The notes: generated from the letters alone by a model not told the origin. A stretch of 64,000 nt of DNA from Gammaproteobacteria bacterium HGW-Gammaproteobacteria-1 (GCA_002840095.1 PGZL01000005.1:339812-403811); one strand, 5' to 3'. Shown: positions 19,709-28,419, counted from the stretch's first letter. A program made the numbers and translations.

Positions 19709-21619
19709 TCATCCCTGGGCAAAGAAGCGCTGCACCACATCCAGCCTGCGGGTCTTGGTCATGGGCGGCAGGCTGTCGATGAATACGCGGCCATAGGACT
19801 TGCTGCCCAGGCGCGGGTCGCACAGCATCAGCACGCCGCGATCGTTCACGTCGCGGATCAGCCGCCCCACGCCCTGCTTGAGGGTAATGACCGCCTGCGG
19901 CAGCTGGTATTCCATGAAGGGATTGCCGCCCTGCTCGCGCATGGCCTCGATGCGCGCCTGCAACACCGGGTCGCCGGGTGAGGCGAAGGGCAGCTTGTCG
20001 ATGATGACGCAGGACAGGGCCTCGCCGCGCACGTCCACGCCCTCCCAGAAACTGCCGGTGCCGAGCAGGATGGCATTGCCCAGGGCACGGAACTGCTCCA
20101 GCAGGCGTGAGCGCGGCATTTGTCCCTGCACAAGCAATGGGTATTCCAGGCGCCCTTCCAGCAGGGCGGCGGCCTCCTGCAAGGCGCGGTGGCTGGTGAA
20201 CAGCAGAAAGGCGCGGCCGCGGCTGGCCTCCAGCACCGGCAGCGCCTGTTCCACCACGGCGGCGGTATAGGCCGGGCTGTTGGGATCGGGCAGCTCCGGC
20301 GGCACGTAGAGCAGGGCCTGGCGCGCAAAATCGAAGGGGCTGTCCCAGCGATGGGTCTTCGCCTCCTGCAGGCCGAGACGGTGGGTGAAGTGCTCGAAAC
20401 TGTCGCCCACCGCCAGGGTGGCCGAGGTGAAGATCCAGGCGCAGGGCCGCGCGCTCACCTGGGCCTGGAACAGCGCCGCCACATCCATGGGCGTCAGGTT
20501 GAGGGAGAAGGAACGGGTGTGGGTTTCGTACCAGTGGATCTGATCACCGGAAGCATCGCTGCTCACCTGGGCGTAGCGCAGCAGCAGCTCCTCGCAGCGA
20601 CGCAGGCAGCTTTCCAGGCCCTTGCCGCGCGACGCCAGCGGCTTGAGCTGGGCATGCAGTTCCTTCAGCGCCGTGTCCACGTCATCCAGCGCCGCGCGGA
20701 AGCCCGGCCGCTGCGCGATCTCGCGCCAGGCACCGCGGCGCTGCTCGATGCCGAAGGCGAGCCGCAGATCCTTCACGGTCTTTTCCAGATGCTCGGCGGC
20801 GCTGCGCAGGCGACCGCTTTCACCGGCCTCGCGCAGATCCTCGGCAATGGTGTCGTGGGCCAGCTCCAGCAGCTGGTTGCCGCTGACCGTGGTGCCGAAA
20901 AAGTTAGAGGCGGTCTCCGGCAGCTGGTGCGCCTCGTCGAGGATGAAGGCATTGGCGCCCGGCAGCAGTTCGCCGAAGCCCTCGCCCTTCAGGGCCATGT
21001 CGGCGAACAGCAGGTGGTGGTTGACCACCAGCACGTCCGCTTCCTGCGCCCGGCGCCGCGCATGCATCAGGTGGCAGTCGTCATAACGGGTGCATTCGCT
21101 GCCCAGGCAGTTTTCGCCGGTGGAGGTGACCTGCGGCCACAGCGGCGCGTCCTCCGCCAGCTCGGTCAGCTCGGCGATGTCGCCGCTGCGGGTGCGCCCC
21201 GACCACTCGCGCACCAGTTGCAGATCGGACACTTCGCTGCGGCTGCGAAAGCGCCCCTCGCTCAGGGCCAGTTCCATGCGGTGCAGACAGAGGTAATTGG
21301 CGCGCCCCTTGAGCAGCGCCACGTCCACCGGCACCGCCAGCGCCTGGCGCACCAGGGGCAGATCCTTGTGAAACAACTGATCCTGCAGATTCTTGGTGCC
21401 GGTGGAAACGATCACCTTCTGTCCCGACAGCAGCGCCGGCACCAGGTAGGCGAAGGTCTTGCCGGTACCGGTACCGGCCTCGGCGACGAATACTTCCTGT
21501 TTTTCCAGTGCGGACGCGACCGCCTCGGCCAGCTCCTGCTGCTGGGCGCGCGGTGCATAACCGGGAATCAACTCGGCAAAGGGGCCATCCGCGGAAAGGA
21601 TGGTGTGGATGTCATGCAT
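19709..21619 (-). CDS. yoaA: ATP-dependent DNA helicase YoaA (DinG/XPD-like)
   Basis: A superfamily 2 iron-sulfur helicase implicated in DNA damage repair. Motif I AEAGTGTGKTFAYL, motif II DEAH (FILDEAHQL), C-terminal GTGSFWEGVDVRG and QGVGRLIRD are present. Four cysteines (NYLCLHRM, NCLGSEC, DDC) can hold the 4Fe-4S cluster. I chose ATG 21619 (MHDIHTILSADG), giving 636 aa, the E. coli YoaA length; upstream frame residues come from the repeat at 21628-21702. Confidence 0.95.
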   Translation of the reverse strand: MHDIHTILSADGPFAELIPGYAPRAQQQELAEAVASALEKQEVFVAEAGTGTGKTFAYLVPALLSGQKVIVSTGTKNLQDQLFHKDLPLVRQALAVPVDVALLKGRANYLCLHRMELALSEGRFRSRSEVSDLQLVREWSGRTRSGDIAELTELAEDAPLWPQVTSTGENCLGSECTRYDDCHLMHARRRAQEADVLVVNHHLLFADMALKGEGFGELLPGANAFILDEAHQLPETASNFFGTTVSGNQLLELAHDTIAEDLREAGESGRLRSAAEHLEKTVKDLRLAFGIEQRRGAWREIAQRPGFRAALDDVDTALKELHAQLKPLASRGKGLESCLRRCEELLLRYAQVSSDASGDQIHWYETHTRSFSLNLTPMDVAALFQAQVSARPCAWIFTSATLAVGDSFEHFTHRLGLQEAKTHRWDSPFDFARQALLYVPPELPDPNSPAYTAAVVEQALPVLEASRGRAFLLFTSHRALQEAAALLEGRLEYPLLVQGQMPRSRLLEQFRALGNAILLGTGSFWEGVDVRGEALSCVIIDKLPFASPGDPVLQARIEAMREQGGNPFMEYQLPQAVITLKQGVGRLIRDVNDRGVLMLCDPRLGSKSYGRVFIDSLPPMTKTRRLDVVQRFFAQG

Positions 21620-21627
21620 CTGGAAGA

Positions 21628-21702
21628 TAGTTTCGAGTTGCGAGTTTCGAGTTTCGAAAACCGGCGCCCCTGCCACACGGAACTCGAAATTCGAAACTAT
21701 GT
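21628..21702. repeat. Short repeat block upstream of yoaA
   Basis: gtttcgagttgcgagtttcgag and ctcgaaattcgaaac make an imperfect hairpin around cggcgcccctgccacacgg. It lies between yoaA and the nuclease-like gene, in the same direction. Confidence 0.6.
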
Positions 21703-21703
21703 T

Positions 21704-22204
21704 TTATCGGTTTTGCCAGACTTCGTCGGAAATCAGCCCCTGCTCCCGTGCCCACACCAGCCGGCCGATGGCCTTGAACTTGGCGACGGACATGGGGCCG
21801 CGCTTGCTACGGGCACTGTTCTCGGACTCGCGTACCGCCTCGACCAGGACGTCGCGCTCGGCTTCCCATATTTCGGAAGGCTCGAACTCCTCGTCCATCA
21901 GCACCAGCACCACGCTGTCCCATTCCTGTTCCAGCTTGAGCTGGCCGATGCGCTGGCCACCCTTGCTCTCGTCGAAGATGGCGCGGCCCTTGATCTGCAC
22001 CCGCCGGCCGGCGCGCTCGCCGCCGCGGCCGACGGCGTCGTAGCCCAGCTGCGGGTCCTTGCACGGCTCCAGATCGAGCAGACGGCTGGCGTCGTACTTG
22101 GCAATCTCCCCACTCACAGCCAGGGGCTGCCCCGTCGTCCGGCGGTACTCCGCCGCCAGGCGCCGTGTCTCCGCCATCAGTTTGTCTACTGAATAAAGTC
22201 CCAC
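21704..22204 (-). CDS. Uncharacterised protein with a possible PD-(D/E)xK nuclease core
   Basis: A 166-aa soluble protein with no name I can assign. Residues about 30-75 read SGEIAKYDASRLL...LGYDAVG...RRVQIKGRA. A helix-borne Glu33, then Asp56 in GYDAV and Gln70-x-Lys72 in VQIKGR, is the pattern of PD-(D/E)xK endonuclease-like folds. The rest is helical and charged, ending AKFKAIGRLVWARE. It lies immediately upstream of and co-directional with the yoaA helicase. The start could be GTG 22204 (gggag upstream) or ATG 22177. The nuclease reading is inference. Confidence 0.7.
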   Translation of the reverse strand: MGLYSVDKLMAETRRLAAEYRRTTGQPLAVSGEIAKYDASRLLDLEPCKDPQLGYDAVGRGGERAGRRVQIKGRAIFDESKGGQRIGQLKLEQEWDSVVLVLMDEEFEPSEIWEAERDVLVEAVRESENSARSKRGPMSVAKFKAIGRLVWAREQGLISDEVWQNR

Positions 22205-22320
22205 TCTGGACCGCTCCCGCCATCGTTGCGACGCAGTATATTACCAGCCCGGGGGCGGCAATACGTCGTTGTGTATCCCCCGCACTTGTGACGGCCCCCG
22301 GCTACAGGCACCATCACGCC

Positions 22321-23898
22321 ATGCCCTACGATCTTTCCACCCAGCGCCGGCTCGTCCACAACCTGCAACATTGGCAGGAAGAAGACCTGGGCGCCGCCGC
22401 GGTGCAACTGCTGGAAACCCACATTTCCTGGATCCTGCTGGTGGGCGACCATGCCTACAAGCTGAAAAAACCCCTCGACCTGGGCTTTCTCGACTACTCC
22501 AGCCTGGAGCGGCGGCGCCGTTTCTGCGAGGAGGAGGTCCGCCTCAACCGCCGCACCGCGCCGCAGCTCTACCTGGAAGCAGTGCCGGTCAGCGGCACGA
22601 TCGATAATCCCTATTTCGGCGCCGGAGGCCCGGTACTTGAGTACGCGGTGAGAATGCGGCGCTTCCCGGCCGGGCAGCTGCTGGACGAGCTGCTGCACCA
22701 GGACCGCCTGCCGCCGGCTCTCATCGACACACTGGCACGGACCGTGGCCGGTTTTCATGCCGCGGCGGCACCGGTCGACGCCGGCTCCGCGCTGGGCACG
22801 CCGGAAGCGGTATACCTGCCGGTGCGGGAAAACTTCGAGCAGATCCTGCCGCGCCTGAACGATGCCGACCTGATCGCCCGGGCGCGGCAGCTGGCGGCCT
22901 GGGCGGCGGCGGAAAAAGAGCGGCACGGCGCGCTGCTGCAGCAACGCCGCACCGACGGTCACATCCGCGAGTGCCACGGCGACCTGCACCTGGGCAACAT
23001 CGTCCTGCTCGACGGCGAACCGCTGCCCTTCGACGGCATCGAGTTCAACGACAACCTGCGCTGGATCGACGTGATCAGCGACAGCGCCTTCCTGATGATG
23101 GACTTGCAGGCACGCGGCCGCAGCGACTACGCCTGGCGCTTTCTCGACGGCTACCTGCAACACACCGGCGACTACGCCGCCCTGCCCCTGCTGCCCTGGT
23201 ATCTCAGCTACCGCGCCATGGTGCGGGCCAAGGTGGCGGCCATCCGCGCCGCACAGGCGGGCGACGACGCGGCGCTGCGCGCGCGCAGTGAAGGGGAAAT
23301 CGGCGCCTACCTGCACCTCGCTGCCTCCTATGCGCAGCCGCGCCGCCCGGCCCTGATCATCACCCACGGCCTCTCCGGCTCGGGCAAGACGCGCCACAGC
23401 CAGGTGCTGCTGGAACAGCTGGGCCTGATCCGCCTGCGCTCCGACGTGGAGCGCAAACGCCTGTTCGGGCTCGCGCCGACGGCGGCCAGCGGCTCCGCCG
23501 TCGGCGGCGGCATCTACAGCACCGATGCCGGCGCGCAGACCTACGCCCATCTCGCCGTCACGGCGGAAAACATTCTGCGCGCCGGATTCCCGCTGCTGAT
23601 CGACGCCACCTTCCTGCGCCGCGCCCAGCGCGACGACTTCCGCCGCTTGGCGCAGGACCTCGGCATCCCCTTCCTCGTCGTCGCCTTTCAGGCCTCCGGC
23701 GATGAACTGCGCCGCCGCATCCGGCAGCGCCAGGCCCATGGCGCCGACGCCTCCGAGGCGGGCATTGAGGTGCTGGAACGACAACTGGCGACACAGGAAA
23801 CCCTCGCCGATGATGAACCGCACCTCACCGTCGATACAGAACAGGCCGATGCCGACACGGCCATGCTGGCCCAGGTCAGGAAACGGCTTTGGCCATGA
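22321..23898 (+). CDS. Fusion of an APH-like phosphotransferase and a P-loop kinase
   Basis: A 525-aa protein with two domains. Residues 1 to ~330 are a kinase-like (aminoglycoside/choline phosphotransferase) domain with DHAYKLKKPLDLGF and the catalytic-loop-like HGDLHLGN, then FDGIEFNDNLRWIDVISD. Residues ~345 to 520 are a zeta-toxin/shikimate-kinase-like P-loop domain with Walker A GLSGSGKT. This architecture (COG2187+COG0645) is widespread in proteobacteria but has no agreed substrate. ATG 22321 is chosen by the typical N-terminus MPYDLSTQRRLVHNLQ. Aminoglycoside resistance should not be inferred. Confidence 0.9.
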   Translation: MPYDLSTQRRLVHNLQHWQEEDLGAAAVQLLETHISWILLVGDHAYKLKKPLDLGFLDYSSLERRRRFCEEEVRLNRRTAPQLYLEAVPVSGTIDNPYFGAGGPVLEYAVRMRRFPAGQLLDELLHQDRLPPALIDTLARTVAGFHAAAAPVDAGSALGTPEAVYLPVRENFEQILPRLNDADLIARARQLAAWAAAEKERHGALLQQRRTDGHIRECHGDLHLGNIVLLDGEPLPFDGIEFNDNLRWIDVISDSAFLMMDLQARGRSDYAWRFLDGYLQHTGDYAALPLLPWYLSYRAMVRAKVAAIRAAQAGDDAALRARSEGEIGAYLHLAASYAQPRRPALIITHGLSGSGKTRHSQVLLEQLGLIRLRSDVERKRLFGLAPTAASGSAVGGGIYSTDAGAQTYAHLAVTAENILRAGFPLLIDATFLRRAQRDDFRRLAQDLGIPFLVVAFQASGDELRRRIRQRQAHGADASEAGIEVLERQLATQETLADDEPHLTVDTEQADADTAMLAQVRKRLWP

Positions 23899-23917
23899 GC
23901 GCGAATTGCCTTCCTGG

Positions 23918-23982
23918 TAGGGTGCGCACCGCGCACCAAGCTCCCCCCGCAAGCAACCCACGGTGCGCAGTGCGCACACTAC
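23918..23982. repeat. Family C inverted repeat
   Basis: tagggtgcgcaccgcgcacc (23918-23937) and ggtgcgcagtgcgcacac (from 23962) form a hairpin in the 94-bp gap between the kinase fusion and the next membrane-protein gene. Confidence 0.85.
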
Positions 23983-23992
23983 GCAAAACGGC

Positions 23993-24658
23993 ATGAGCGA
24001 CCACCTTCTCGCCATCCTGTTCAGCCCGCGCCTGCTCGGCGCGCTGATGCTCTACGGCCTGCTGGTGATGGCGCTGGAGTACTTCACCGCACGCCTGCAC
24101 CATGCGGTGCGGGACGTCGGCCTCACCGCCTGGATGGTGGAACACGTGCTGCTGCCGTGGAGCCGGGTGCTGGTGCTGCTGCTGTTTCTGGTGCTCGCCT
24201 ACCCGGCGCTGTTCGGGCTGGCCGAGGCGCCCCCCGTGGCCGACCTGCTGTGGTCGCGGAACGGTCGCATCAGCACCCTCATCAATACCGCCTTCGTGCT
24301 CAGCCTGCTGCTGCCGCTGGCGCCGCTGCTGGGCAATCTCAAGGGGCTGGTGCTGCCGGTGCAGGCCATCGCCATGACGACGCTGCTGTTTCACTGGCTG
24401 GCACTGGCGCTGAATGTCGCCGAGGTGAGCTATTGGCCGGGCGGCCTGGCGCTGCTGGCGATCCTGGCCCTGGCACCGATCACCCAGTCACTGGCCCATC
24501 ACGCCAGCCACTGGCTGGGCGGCCATCTCAACCGCATCAACAACCGGGAAGGCTTCGAGAATCTGCTGTATGAAGGTCTGCTGCTGTTCTTCCAGGTGCC
24601 GGCGGTGCTCATCTATACCCTGGCGCTGGGACGACAGTTACGGGGTGTCATCGCCTAG
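23993..24658 (+). CDS. Integral membrane protein of unknown function (221 aa)
   Basis: Five or six hydrophobic helices are visible (LLGALMLYGLLVMALEYF; VLVLLLFLVLAYPALFG; LINTAFVLSLLLPLAPLLG; VLPVQAIAMTTLLFHWLALAL; LALLAILALAPI; LLLFFQVPAVLIYTLAL). There are no recognised motifs. I chose ATG 23993 (MSDHLLAILFSP); an earlier frame start is encoded by the family C repeat. It is downstream of the kinase fusion and could be in the same transcript. Confidence 0.75.
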   Translation: MSDHLLAILFSPRLLGALMLYGLLVMALEYFTARLHHAVRDVGLTAWMVEHVLLPWSRVLVLLLFLVLAYPALFGLAEAPPVADLLWSRNGRISTLINTAFVLSLLLPLAPLLGNLKGLVLPVQAIAMTTLLFHWLALALNVAEVSYWPGGLALLAILALAPITQSLAHHASHWLGGHLNRINNREGFENLLYEGLLLFFQVPAVLIYTLALGRQLRGVIA

Positions 24659-24690
24659 GGAAGTTCGGCCTTTCGCTCCCGGGCCCTGCC

Positions 24691-24754
24691 ATCGCGAATA
24701 CGATTCGCTCCCACGAACGGTGCACGAATTGCAGGAGCGAATCCTATTCGCGAT
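24691..24754. repeat. Family B inverted repeat between convergent genes
   Basis: atcgcgaatacgattcgctcc (24691-24711) and ggagcgaatcctattcgcgat (24734-24754) pair with one mismatch. It lies between the membrane protein and the GIDE protein, 3' of both. Confidence 0.9.
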
Positions 24755-24778
24755 AAAGGCCCAACGGGCGCCGCAACC

Positions 24779-25726
24779 TCACCCGCCAAACCGCGCCGTC
24801 ACCATCCACGTCGCCGCGCTGCCCGCCAGCAGGAAGGTTGCCAGCGACAGGATCGAATACAGCCGGTAGCGCCGCACCAGCAACTCCTGCGGCAATACCG
24901 ACAGCAGGTAGGGACGGCGGCTGTCGTCGGGCCGCGTCAACAGGTGGTGCACCGGACCGCGGGCCCGTTGCGCCTGCGCCGCCAGCACGTCCTTCCATGC
25001 CGCCTTGCGCACCTCCTCCCACTCGTCGAGGCTGAGCACACCGTCGTTGTTGCGATCGAAACGTGCATGCAGCGCCACCTGATCGCGTTTCCATTCCGCC
25101 AGCAGTTCGCGCACTTCCTCGTGGGTATTGGGCAGCTCCTGCGAGCCGCCGATGGTGCGGAACTGGCCGATGGCATAGAGCACGTCGCCCGGATGCATGC
25201 GCTTCTCGGTGTAGCGGTAGCGCCCGATGCGCCCGCGCCGCACGCCACCGCCCCACACCGGCGTATCGCCGTACCACACTTCGCTGATGGCCGGCGTTAC
25301 CTCGGCGCCCTCGGGGTCGATGACGCATTCACCGGTGTCGTCCTTGAGCACAAACAGATCGTCGCTGGTGCCGGCGCGCAACGTCTGCCAGCGGCTGCGG
25401 TGGCCGCCGCGGACGTCGTAGGTTTCCACCTTTTCCTCCACCTTGAAACTGAACCAGGTGCAGGTGGTGCCCGACAGCGGGGCGATGATGGGCGTGCCCG
25501 GCATCAGGTAGCCGATGCCGTCCAGCTCAACGTAACCCTGGGCGGCGGAACGCACCTTCGACGTGGGCGTACCTTCGATGGTGTGATAACGGTGGACGAA
25601 GCGGAAGATGGCGTAAAAGGCGCCGAGGGTCAGCGCGATGAGTACGCTCGCGCCGATCCAGAACTCGGCCGGGGCGAGCTGCTGCACGCGGAGCGCCCAG
25701 TCGGGCGGGATCAGGGATTCGAACAC
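24779..25726 (-). CDS. GIDE-domain membrane protein with an EF-hand
   Basis: A 315-aa protein. An N-terminal membrane helix (about 22-45) is followed by a GIDE-like domain (about 60-190; PIIAPLSGTTCTWFSFKVEEK... DLFVLKDDTGECVIDPEGAEV). This is the domain of eukaryotic MUL1/MAPL, but no RING finger is present. A single EF-hand loop DRNNDGVLSLDEWEE (about 225-240) and a second membrane helix near the C-terminus (LYSILSLATFLLAGSAATWM) follow. GTG 25726 is the start. The EF-hand most likely faces the same side as the GIDE domain. LemA is encoded 160 bp upstream; GIDE and LemA genes are often neighbours in bacteria. The role is unknown. Confidence 0.82.
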   Translation of the reverse strand: MFESLIPPDWALRVQQLAPAEFWIGASVLIALTLGAFYAIFRFVHRYHTIEGTPTSKVRSAAQGYVELDGIGYLMPGTPIIAPLSGTTCTWFSFKVEEKVETYDVRGGHRSRWQTLRAGTSDDLFVLKDDTGECVIDPEGAEVTPAISEVWYGDTPVWGGGVRRGRIGRYRYTEKRMHPGDVLYAIGQFRTIGGSQELPNTHEEVRELLAEWKRDQVALHARFDRNNDGVLSLDEWEEVRKAAWKDVLAAQAQRARGPVHHLLTRPDDSRRPYLLSVLPQELLVRRYRLYSILSLATFLLAGSAATWMVTARFGG

Positions 25727-25737
25727 GGGTAGTTAAC

Positions 25738-25885
25738 CGGAAAAATCAACCGCCGAGACGCTGAGGACGCAGAGAGTCATCAGCTTCAAGATATCAGGGT
25801 AGCGCCGAACGTCACCCGATGGGTACAGCGGAAGGCGCACACGAAATTCCTCTGCGATCTCGGCGTCTCTGCGACGAGGGGGGTG
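25738..25885. repeat. Family A inverted repeat between lemA and the GIDE gene
   Basis: ccgccgagacgctgaggacg (left) and the partner ctctgcgatctcggcgtctc (right) flank about 90 bp. No gene is seen inside. Confidence 0.75.
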
Positions 25886-25886
25886 T

Positions 25887-26459
25887 TTAGCCGAACAGCG
25901 CCTTGACGTCCACGTCCTTCTTCTCGTCTTCGCTGAACTCCAGCAGATCCTTCGGCCCGAAGTTGAACATGCGTGCGACGATGACGTCGGGGAACTGCTC
26001 GATGCGCACGTTGTTGACGTTGACGCTTTCGTTGTAGAACTCGCGCCGGTCGGCGATGGCGTTCTCCAGGCCGGAGATGCGGTGTTGCAGGTGCTGGAAA
26101 TTCTCGTTGGCCTTGAGGTCCGGATAGGCCTCGGCCACGGCGAACAGGTTGCCCAGGCCGAGGCGCATCTGCGTCTCCGCCTGCCCCAGGGCGCCGACGT
26201 CACCGCGCTCGCGCGCCGCCGCCACGGAGGAGCGCGCCTGCATCACCTTCTCCAGGGTCTCCTGCTCGAACTTCATGTACTGCTTGCACACCTCGACCAG
26301 CTTGGGCAGCTCGTCGTGGCGCTGCTTGAGCAGCACGTCGATGTTGGACCAGGCCTTGGCCACGGCATGCTTGAGCGTCACCAGGTTGTTGTAGATGGCG
26401 ATGACGTAGATGAGTACGACTGCGAGTATGCCCAAAGTGATGAAACCGCCGATGCTCAT
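25887..26459 (-). CDS. lemA: LemA family protein
   Basis: A 190-aa protein with an N-terminal membrane helix (GGFITLGILAVVLIYVIAIYNNLV) and the long coiled three-helix LemA domain (AWSNIDVLLKQRHDELPKLVEVCKQYM; AYPDLKANENFQHLQ; YNESVNVNNVRIEQFPDVIVARMFNF). LemA proteins are membrane-anchored with unknown biochemical role. It is co-directional with the downstream GIDE gene. Confidence 0.95.
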   Translation of the reverse strand: MSIGGFITLGILAVVLIYVIAIYNNLVTLKHAVAKAWSNIDVLLKQRHDELPKLVEVCKQYMKFEQETLEKVMQARSSVAAARERGDVGALGQAETQMRLGLGNLFAVAEAYPDLKANENFQHLQHRISGLENAIADRREFYNESVNVNNVRIEQFPDVIVARMFNFGPKDLLEFSEDEKKDVDVKALFG

Positions 26460-26528
26460 GCCGCGCTCCCGGGTTATTGGTGTGGGTATGGGAGTGCAGT
26501 TTCGGGGTTTTCGTCGCGGGGTTCAACC

Positions 26529-27116
26529 TCAGGCGTAAAGATCGATTTGCGGCGTCGCGGCCTCGCCGCCCTGCTCCTCGGGCGCGGCGGTCTCCAGCGC
26601 CTGCTGCAGGCGGGCCTCCATGGCCATGCGCGCCGCCTGCGCCGCCACGGCACGGTCCTGTCCCGAAGGCTGCGCCGGCGCCAGGGCGGCGCGCAGAATC
26701 TGCTCCGCCTTGCGCTGGGTCGCCACCGGATCCCCCGGCACCGCCGAAGTATCTATGCCCACCTCGCCGCCCACGGCATAGTAGCGGCCGTCAGGGCCGC
26801 GCTGGTAGGTAAACGCCGCCCCGCTGCGCACCAGCCCGGCACCCGCCGCCACATGGGCCAGCTCGTGGGCGCGCACCTCGCGATCCCGCGCCTGCAGCTG
26901 CTGCAGAGCCTGACGCTCCTCGGGCGACTGAGCCTCCTGCTGCTGCCCAAGCGGCCGGGCCTCCTGCCGCGCATCCGGCGTGCGAGTCTCCTGACTCTGC
27001 CCGGCGGACGTCCCAGACCCGCGCGCCGCCTCCGGACCGGCATCGCCGGCCACGGCAGGCCGCTCCCCCGCCGGGCGGGGATAGAGGGCAAAGGGGCTGG
27101 TGGCGGAAATCTGCAT
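26529..27116 (-). CDS. Putative metalloprotease, CJM1_0395/SprA-related family
   Basis: A 195-aa soluble protein with a disordered N-terminus (Gln/Glu/Pro-rich, 1-75). The conserved core is REVRAHELAHVAAGAG, followed by YQRGPDGRYYAVGGEVGIDTS. The HELAH motif fits a zinc metallopeptidase HExxH site. This resembles a family annotated as putative metalloprotease and seen widely in gammaproteobacteria. No activity is established. It starts at ATG 27116 without a strong ribosome site. Confidence 0.85.
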   Translation of the reverse strand: MQISATSPFALYPRPAGERPAVAGDAGPEAARGSGTSAGQSQETRTPDARQEARPLGQQQEAQSPEERQALQQLQARDREVRAHELAHVAAGAGLVRSGAAFTYQRGPDGRYYAVGGEVGIDTSAVPGDPVATQRKAEQILRAALAPAQPSGQDRAVAAQAARMAMEARLQQALETAAPEEQGGEAATPQIDLYA

Positions 27117-27138
27117 ATATGGATTTTAGCCAAGGGGA

Positions 27139-27150
27139 TGACCGCGGTCA
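27139..27150. promoter_or_regulatory. 12-bp perfect palindrome upstream of the HELAH gene
   Basis: TGACCGCGGTCA lies 23 bp before the start codon on the minus strand. It could be an operator; chance cannot be excluded. Confidence 0.25.
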
Positions 27151-27199
27151 CCCCGGCGGAACACGCTGCCACCGGGAACGCACCTGAAGGCAACTCCGC

Positions 27200-27276
27200 A
27201 GGATGGGTAGAGCGCAGCGAAACCCATCGGAAGTAGTGCCGCCCCATGATGGGTTTCGCTACGCTCTACCCATCCT
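27200..27276. repeat. Family D inverted repeat (29-bp arms)
   Basis: Arms at 27200-27228 and 27248-27276 (aggatgggtagagcgcagcg...) are complementary in 28 of 29 positions. It lies upstream of the HELAH gene and downstream of the flavin reductase-like gene. Confidence 0.92.
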
Positions 27277-27310
27277 ACGTGAGAGGCATTCCGCCATTGG
27301 AACGCCTGCC

Positions 27311-27847
27311 CTACTTCATCCGCGATTTGATTTTGAACCGCTCCCCCGCCGCAAAGAAGTTGCCCTGCCCTTCATGATGAATGGTGCGCGGATTCTTCAC
27401 CGCAGTGTCGCGCCAGGCCTGCACCACCTCCAGCACGAAGAAGCAGTACGCATTGACCATGCGCGTATCCACCACCCGGCATTCCAGGTTGGAGTAACAC
27501 TCGGCGATGAGCGGTGCATTGACCAGCGCCGCCTTCTTTGGCGTCAAGCCAAAGCGCTCGAACTTGTCCACCTCCGCCCCGGAGGTATTGCCGCAACCCA
27601 CCACCTGTTCGGCCAGCTCCACCGTCGGGATGTTGATGACACACTCTTTGGTTGCCTTCAACGCGGCAAAGGAAAAGTCGCGGTTGCTCACCACGCAGCC
27701 CACCAGCGGCGGCTCGAACTCCAGTAGGGTGTGCCAGGACATGGCCATGACGTTGGCGCGGCCCTTGTGCGCCGTGGTCAGCAGCACCACCGGGCCGGGC
27801 TCGAGCAGGGTGTAGACCTTGGAGAGCGGGAAGGAACGTTTGGCCAT
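27311..27847 (-). CDS. Flavin reductase family protein
   Basis: A 178-aa FMN-binding split-barrel protein of the flavin reductase/DIM6-NTAB type. Typical features are PGPVVLLTTAHKGRANVMAMSWHTLLEFEPPLVGCVVSNRDFSF at the N-terminus and CVINIPTVELAEQVVGCG. Members reduce flavins or act as flavin-binding proteins; the partner is unknown. It is monocistronic. Confidence 0.9.
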   Translation of the reverse strand: MAKRSFPLSKVYTLLEPGPVVLLTTAHKGRANVMAMSWHTLLEFEPPLVGCVVSNRDFSFAALKATKECVINIPTVELAEQVVGCGNTSGAEVDKFERFGLTPKKAALVNAPLIAECYSNLECRVVDTRMVNAYCFFVLEVVQAWRDTAVKNPRTIHHEGQGNFFAAGERFKIKSRMK

Positions 27848-27969
27848 GATGTTGTGACCCGATAAATGACAGATGCTGGGCTTCCTGTGTCAGCCCATGC
27901 CTCGCTGAAGCCCAACAATTCCCCTCCGCCGAATATACGGCCATCAAACAGATAGACATCAGCAGCAGT

Positions 27970-28404
27970 TCATCCTATCGGCGCATGCGCCGCCCAGAAC
28001 TGCGCCGGTGTCACTATCGGATAGTGCTCGGCCAGCGCGAGCAGATCCTTGTCGCCGGTGATGAGGTAGTCGGCACCGAAGCTTTCGATTGCTGCCAGCA
28101 GCGTTCCCAGGACAGGCCCGTCATCGGGATCACGCAATCCGGGATCGGAGGCAAGATTAGGAGCTATCAGTTCTGCTTGAATGGCGAGGATATCGAGCAG
28201 GTCGTCGATCTCGCTCGGCGTCAGGTGGTGGCGATGTTGCAAACGCGGCAGGACGCGCCGCAGCTCGTCGAGGATGTAGGGGGAAAGAAGAACCTCAAGG
28301 GCGCCGTGGTGCCATGCGCCGAGGATGCGGCCGGGAACGCTTGCCGGATAGGCGATACCCGACAGCAGCACGTTGGTGTCCAGCACCACCCGCAGGGTCG
28401 CCAC
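27970..28404 (-). CDS. PIN-domain toxin, type II toxin-antitoxin
   Basis: A 144-aa PIN-fold RNase-like protein (putative TA toxin, PIN family, COG1569). The acidic residues expected of the metal site are visible: VLDTNVLLSG near the N-terminus, ILDELRRVL, then DPDDGPVLG and ADYLITGDKDL. It starts with GTG 28404, 15 bases after the antitoxin stop, so it is in one operon with it. Confidence 0.92.
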   Translation of the reverse strand: MATLRVVLDTNVLLSGIAYPASVPGRILGAWHHGALEVLLSPYILDELRRVLPRLQHRHHLTPSEIDDLLDILAIQAELIAPNLASDPGLRDPDDGPVLGTLLAAIESFGADYLITGDKDLLALAEHYPIVTPAQFWAAHAPIG

Positions 28405-28419
28405 GGTCTATCCAGCCCG

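Noticed and set aside
22321..23898. Aminoglycoside resistance gene
   Set aside because: The APH-like domain belongs to a widespread chromosomal fusion with a P-loop kinase; nothing indicates an antibiotic substrate.
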